Positions 60,292 to 64,000 of a DNA stretch of 64,000 nt are shown here, one piece after another. The DNA is taken from NCBI RefSeq assembly GCF_041320275.1, contig NZ_CP162023.1, forward strand, positions 4,402,001-4,466,000, written 5' to 3'. Made by a program: the position numbers and the translations under genes. Position 1 is the first letter of the stretch; every line of letters starts with the position of its first letter. The DNA comes from Mumia sp. Pv4-285 (lineage in GTDB: Bacteria > Actinomycetota > Actinomycetes > Propionibacteriales > Nocardioidaceae). Under the pieces are notes generated by a model. The model saw nothing but the letters and a program-made list of their open reading frames with translations. It ran no database searches and was not told the DNA's origin.

Positions 60292-61737
60292 TCACCGGTG
60301 CGGGAGGGGGCGGGTCGCCGGACCCTCGAGGACCGAGCCGTCCTCGCCGAACCTCGACCCGTGCAGCGGGCAGTCCCACGACCGCTCGGCGTCGTTCCAC
60401 TCGACGATCCCGCCGAGGTGCGTGCAGACCGCCGACAAGGGCGCCCCGTCACCGGAGTCGGCGCACGGTGGCACGCCGCGGACCGACGGCGTGCTGTCGC
60501 CGCGTGTCAGCGCCGCAGTCACCCAGCCCTTGCCGAGCTCGAACCCGACCGAGGCGTTGACGGCCGCCGCGGTGGCCGCGTCACGTAGCCCCGGACGACG
60601 CCAGGCGCGGACGGCGTCACGCCACGGGGGTGTCTCGCCGAGGACGTCGCCGGCCAGAGCCAGACCCGCGGCCGCTCCCATCGCCATCCCCCACTTGTCG
60701 AACCCGGTCGCCACGTGGAGAGAAGGGTCGGTCGGGAACAGCCTTCCGACGTACGGCAGCCCGGCCGCCGGCGAGTAGTCCTGCGCCGACCACGTCGCGA
60801 GCGGCTCCCCCGCCTCGAACGTCTCCCCTGCCCACGCGACGAGGTCGGCGACCTTCTGCGCCTCCGAACGAGCGCGACCGGTGGTGTGCCCGTTCCCGCC
60901 GACGATGAGCACGGTCTCGTCCGGCGTCGACGTCCGCAGGGAGCGCGTCGGCGCGTCGATCGACAGGTGCATCGCGTCGACGGCAGGTCCGTCGGTCCTG
61001 AACGCCGCGGCGTACGACCGCTTGGGCGAGAGCCGCGCGAAGAACCCGCCGCGGTCGAGGATCGGCGTCCCGGTGGCCAGCACGACGTGGCGTGCGGTGA
61101 CGGTCGCGCGCTCGGTCCGGACGCGCGAGCGATCTCCGCCGTCGACGCCGAGCACGCGGGTGTCCTCGAAGACCTGCGCACCGGCCTCGACGGCGTCAGC
61201 AACGATCCGGTCGGTGACCGCGACGGCGTCGATCTGTCCCTGGTCAGCCAGCCGGATCGCTCCGCGCACCGCGTACGGCAGGCCGGGGTCCGGATCGCGC
61301 ACCACCGGCAACCCAGCCTCGATGCACGCCCCCTGCTCGTCCTGCAACGACTCCTCGCCCCGGGCGGTCGTCGCGTACGTGACCGCGTCGCGCACGTCGT
61401 ACGGGAGGCCGCTGCTCTCGCAGAAGGCGCGGATCCACTCCTGCCCGGAACGGTTCGCGTCGACGTAGCCCTGAAGGTGCTCGGAGTGGTGCCGGCGGAT
61501 CGTCGAGAGCCGTGACCCTTGCAGGAGGCTCACCTTGCCGGTCGTACCGCCGGTCGTCCCGGCGGCGACCGTACGACCCTCGAGGACGACGACCGACGTG
61601 CCGGCCCGAGCGAGCGCGAGCGCCGTCGTCGCGCCCACGAGGCCGGCACCCACCACGACGACGTCGCAGGAGAGGTCGTCGCTGAGGGGGGCGTACGTCG
61701 GTCGGGCATGGCTCTGGTCGTACCACCAGGAGTGCAT
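60292..61737 (-). CDS. FAD-dependent oxidoreductase with C-terminal Rieske domain
   Basis: A 481-residue DAO-type flavoprotein fused to a Rieske iron-sulfur domain. FAD binding is by VVVVGAGLVGATTALALARAG (about 27-45). The Rieske cluster has CTHLGG and CPLHGSRF near the C-terminus. This domain order is known from oxidoreductases in actinobacterial stress clusters. GAAAGGAA precedes ATG 61737. It is divergent from the next gene, with GGGTAC in the shared region. Confidence 0.92.
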   Translation of the reverse strand: MHSWWYDQSHARPTYAPLSDDLSCDVVVVGAGLVGATTALALARAGTSVVVLEGRTVAAGTTGGTTGKVSLLQGSRLSTIRRHHSEHLQGYVDANRSGQEWIRAFCESSGLPYDVRDAVTYATTARGEESLQDEQGACIEAGLPVVRDPDPGLPYAVRGAIRLADQGQIDAVAVTDRIVADAVEAGAQVFEDTRVLGVDGGDRSRVRTERATVTARHVVLATGTPILDRGGFFARLSPKRSYAAAFRTDGPAVDAMHLSIDAPTRSLRTSTPDETVLIVGGNGHTTGRARSEAQKVADLVAWAGETFEAGEPLATWSAQDYSPAAGLPYVGRLFPTDPSLHVATGFDKWGMAMGAAAGLALAGDVLGETPPWRDAVRAWRRPGLRDAATAAAVNASVGFELGKGWVTAALTRGDSTPSVRGVPPCADSGDGAPLSAVCTHLGGIVEWNDAERSWDCPLHGSRFGEDGSVLEGPATRPLPHR

Positions 61738-61793
61738 CGCGTTCCTTTCGTCGGCCGTCCGCCCTGTACCCATCCGCGTCGGGGACACTCCGC

Positions 61794-61819
61794 GTTTCAC
61801 CGGGGCCGGTCCGGGGTAC
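61794..61819 (+). promoter_or_regulatory. Sigma-B/F-like stress promoter
   Basis: GTTT (61794-61797) and GGGTAC (61814-61819) with a 16-nt spacer match the stress-sigma consensus. A further GGGTAC reads on the opposite strand (about 61767-61772) toward the FAD/Rieske gene, with a weaker -35. Confidence 0.55.
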
Positions 61820-61861
61820 CGCCAGGACGCCGACACACTCGCGAGCTCGGAGGGAGCCGAC

Positions 61862-63508
61862 GTGGTCGCGACCGAGCACGACGTGGCCGTCGTGGGAGCC
61901 GGACCGAACGGGCTCGTCGCAGCGAACCTGCTCGCCGAGGCCGGCCTCGACGTCATCGTCCTGGAAGCGCAGGCCGAGGTGGGCGGCGCCGTCCGCAGCG
62001 CCCGCGACGTGCATCCCGACTACGTCCACGACACCTTCAGCTCGTTCTACCCCCTCGCCGCGGCGTCGGACGCGATCGGAGGACTCGGGCTGGAGGCGTA
62101 CGGCCTGGAGTGGAGCCATGCCCCGGCCGTGCTCGGCCATCCCCTTCCGGACGGCGAGTGGGCGCTCCTGCACCGCGACGTCGACGCGACGGCCCGGTCC
62201 CTCGACGCCCTGGGCGCGGGCGACGGGGACCGCTGGCGCGCCTGGGTCGACGACTGGGGCCACGTGGGGGACGCGATCGTCGACGCCCTGACCACGCCGT
62301 TCCCGCCGGTACGCGCGGGGGCGCGGGCGCTGTGGGCGCTGCGGTCCGTGGGCGGGCTCGACTACGTACGCCGGCTGCTGGAGCCCGCGAGCTCCCTTGG
62401 TCGCGACGGATTCCGTGGACCGGGTGCGGCCCTGCTGCTCGCCGGAAACGCGGGGCACGCCGACATCCCCACCGACGCGGCAGGATCCGGACTCATGGGT
62501 CTGCTCATGACGATGCTCGGCCAGACCGTCGGCTTCCCGGTGCCACGCGGTGGGGCCGGACGGCTCGCCGCAGCGCTCGAGAGCCGCTTCACGTCGCTCG
62601 GCGGCGAGGTCCGCACGTCGTCGCGCGTGGACCGCGTCCTGCTGCGCGGTGGACGTGCGGTCGGGGTCCGCATCGCCGGTGGCGAGGTCGTCCACGCCCG
62701 ACGTGCCGTGGTCGCCGACGTCGTGGCCTCGTCGCTGTACGGGGGGCTGCTCGCGGAGGACGAGCTGCCCGCCCGGCTGCTTCGGCGGATGCGCTCCTTC
62801 GAGCTCGACCCGGGCACGGTCAAGGTCGACTGGGCCCTGGACGGGCCGGTGCCCTGGTCCTCGTTCCCCGAGACGGCACCCGGCACCGTCCACATCGCCG
62901 ACTCCGTCTCAGCGATCGCCGAGGCCACCGCACAGATCACCGCGTACGCCGTACCCGCCGAGCCGCTCCTCATCGTCGGCCAGATGACGACCGCGGACCC
63001 GACCCGGTCACCGGAAGGGACCGAGGCGCTGTGGGCGTACGCGCACGTCCCACAGCGCGTCCGGCACGATGCCGGCGGCGACGGCATCACCGGACGGTGG
63101 GACCGGGACGAGGTCGAACGGTTCGCCGACCGCATGCAGCGCCGGCTCGAGTCGTACGCGCCCGACCTGGCGAGCCGGGTCGTCACCCGCCGGGCGCTCG
63201 GGCCCCACGATCTCGAGGAACGCGACGCGAACCTCGTCGGAGGCGCCATCAACGGCGGCACCTCCGCGATCCACCAGCAGCTCGTCTTCCGTCCCGTCCC
63301 GGGCAACGGCCGCGCCACGACCCCGGTCCCCGGCCTGTTCCTGGCGTCGGCGTCCGCCCACCCGGGCGGCGGGGTCCACGGCGCTCCCGGCGCCAACGCC
63401 GCGCGCGCGGTCCTCGCCGAGCCCGGCCTCCTCCGCCGTACCCGCCCGCTCGTCGCCCGCGCGCGCGGCGTCAGAACCTCACGTCCTTCGAGAAGGAGCC
63501 CCCGATGA
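61862..63508 (+). CDS. Phytoene-desaturase-like NAD(P)/FAD oxidoreductase
   Basis: A 548-residue flavoprotein. The N-terminal FAD motif AVVGAGPNGLVAANLLAEAGLDV is followed by EAQAEVGGAVRSA, and the C-terminal region ends with the family ASASAHPGGGVHGAPGANAARAVL. This is the carotenoid-oxidoreductase/CrtI-like superfamily; no carotenoid genes are nearby, so the substrate is unknown. GGAGG 8 nt before GTG 61862 sets the start. Its stop overlaps the next gene's ATG. Confidence 0.92.
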   Translation: MVATEHDVAVVGAGPNGLVAANLLAEAGLDVIVLEAQAEVGGAVRSARDVHPDYVHDTFSSFYPLAAASDAIGGLGLEAYGLEWSHAPAVLGHPLPDGEWALLHRDVDATARSLDALGAGDGDRWRAWVDDWGHVGDAIVDALTTPFPPVRAGARALWALRSVGGLDYVRRLLEPASSLGRDGFRGPGAALLLAGNAGHADIPTDAAGSGLMGLLMTMLGQTVGFPVPRGGAGRLAAALESRFTSLGGEVRTSSRVDRVLLRGGRAVGVRIAGGEVVHARRAVVADVVASSLYGGLLAEDELPARLLRRMRSFELDPGTVKVDWALDGPVPWSSFPETAPGTVHIADSVSAIAEATAQITAYAVPAEPLLIVGQMTTADPTRSPEGTEALWAYAHVPQRVRHDAGGDGITGRWDRDEVERFADRMQRRLESYAPDLASRVVTRRALGPHDLEERDANLVGGAINGGTSAIHQQLVFRPVPGNGRATTPVPGLFLASASAHPGGGVHGAPGANAARAVLAEPGLLRRTRPLVARARGVRTSRPSRRSPR

Positions 63509-63942
63509 CCGTCGTCTCCCGCGAGATCGCCGCCTCCGCGGACCAGGTGTTCGCCGTCCTCTCCGACGGCTGGACGTACGCGTCGTGGGTGGTGGGTGCC
63601 TCGCGCATCCGCCACGTGGACGCGTCGTTCCCCGCGCCGGGGGCAGAGATCCACCACTCGGTCGGGTCGTGGCCGATGCTCGTCGACGACACCACGAGCG
63701 TGATCGCCTGCGAACCCGGACGGAGGCTCGAGCTGCGCGTGCGGGCGTGGCCGTTCGGTGAGGGCTTCGTCGGCCTCACGCTGCACGACGAGGGTGACAC
63801 GACGACGGTCGACATGGAGGAGCACACCGTCAACGGCCCCGCCAAGCTGCTCCCGAAGCCCGCGGAGGCAGTGGCGTTGAAGGCCCGCAACCGCGAGGCG
63901 CTGCGACGGCTGGCGTACCTGGCGGAGGGCCGCAGCCGCTAG
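63505..63942 (+). CDS. SRPBCC-family (START/Bet v1-like) protein
   Basis: A 145-residue SRPBCC-fold protein with MTVVSREIAASADQVFAVLSDGWTYASWVVGASRIR at the start, and TSVIACEPGRRLELRVRAWPFGEG further on. It binds a hydrophobic ligand in a deep cavity. ATG 63505 overlaps the previous stop, so it is co-transcribed with the phytoene-desaturase-like gene, and AAGGAG precedes it. The exact ligand is unknown. Confidence 0.9.
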   Translation: MTVVSREIAASADQVFAVLSDGWTYASWVVGASRIRHVDASFPAPGAEIHHSVGSWPMLVDDTTSVIACEPGRRLELRVRAWPFGEGFVGLTLHDEGDTTTVDMEEHTVNGPAKLLPKPAEAVALKARNREALRRLAYLAEGRSR

Positions 63943-64000
63943 CCCGTCGCCCGTGCCTTCGCCGCGTAGACCTCGCGTTCACGGGCGTTGCCCGACAGCG
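63939..64000 (-). CDS. C-terminal end of an unidentified gene (partial)
   Basis: An open frame enters from the right edge and ends at TAG 63939-63941, with visible residues LSGNAREREVYAAKARATG. It overlaps the SRPBCC stop by 3 nt. Too little is visible to identify the protein. Confidence 0.5.
   Translation of the reverse strand, partial: LSGNAREREVYAAKARATG

Overview
The window is about 70% GC, with dense genes, many GTG starts, 4-bp ATGA/GTGA overlaps and strong AGGAGG-type ribosome sites. Gene content (NarGHJI, an IdeR-type iron box, WYL, PadR and CsoR regulators, a GPGG-motif small membrane protein, an LPXTG protein, DUF4383 and SCO4848-like proteins) points to a high-GC actinomycete, possibly Nocardioidaceae. 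That placement is inference. No rRNA, tRNA, CRISPR array, insertion sequence or prophage was seen, and no stretch over 300 bases lacks a gene.

Layout. 1-5.4 kb: a two-component system whose kinase runs in frame into a DUF4153/DUF4173 membrane protein, then a sortase-anchored Cna-B-like repeat protein. 5.5-6.3 kb: an alpha/beta hydrolase. 6.4-15.1 kb: nitrate respiration, narG-narH-narJ-narI-narK on the minus strand with a divergent cupin. 15.2-18.2 kb: a siderophore-type iron ABC importer (ATPase plus two permeases, no binding protein) behind an IdeR/DtxR-like box. 18.2-22 kb: DUF4383 protein, threonine dehydratase, and an ABC exporter with its TetR regulator. 22-29.8 kb: a complete kdpFABC-kdpDE operon with four helically phased GTCAAG repeats upstream. 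30-36.3 kb: small enzymes, a frameshifted YdeI-like gene, a flavin monooxygenase, PadR, and a dienoyl-CoA reductase-like enzyme. 36.3-43.2 kb: two large secreted hydrolases (GH78 rhamnosidase and an S15-type peptidase). 43.3-51 kb: aldo/keto reductase-manA-L,D-transpeptidase operon, small membrane proteins, a WYL regulator, serA and a thioesterase. 51-53.8 kb: csoR-copZ-copA copper operon with its operator. 53.8-64 kb: a GlxA/AraC regulator with a paired operator and a tiny divergent gene, a dipeptidase, a PfpI protein, an ABC exporter, and a probable general-stress cluster (FAD/Rieske oxidoreductase, phytoene-desaturase-like oxidoreductase, SRPBCC protein).

The most unusual feature is a family of short palindromic repeats. 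Units run GGTCTCGA...CTCGACCAGCG and come in 30, 39 and 41 nt forms. In the intergenic regions they lie only between convergent genes (four sites). They also lie in frame inside coding sequences: narG twice, narJ, the flavin monooxygenase, and the kinase/DUF4173 junction. The consensus units have no stop codon in any of the six frames, and the 30 and 39 nt forms are multiples of three. The pattern resembles Rickettsia palindromic elements, which also insert inside proteins. A second, unrelated pair of hairpin elements (33.24 and 41.21 kb) keeps its outer arms while the inner stem changes sequence.
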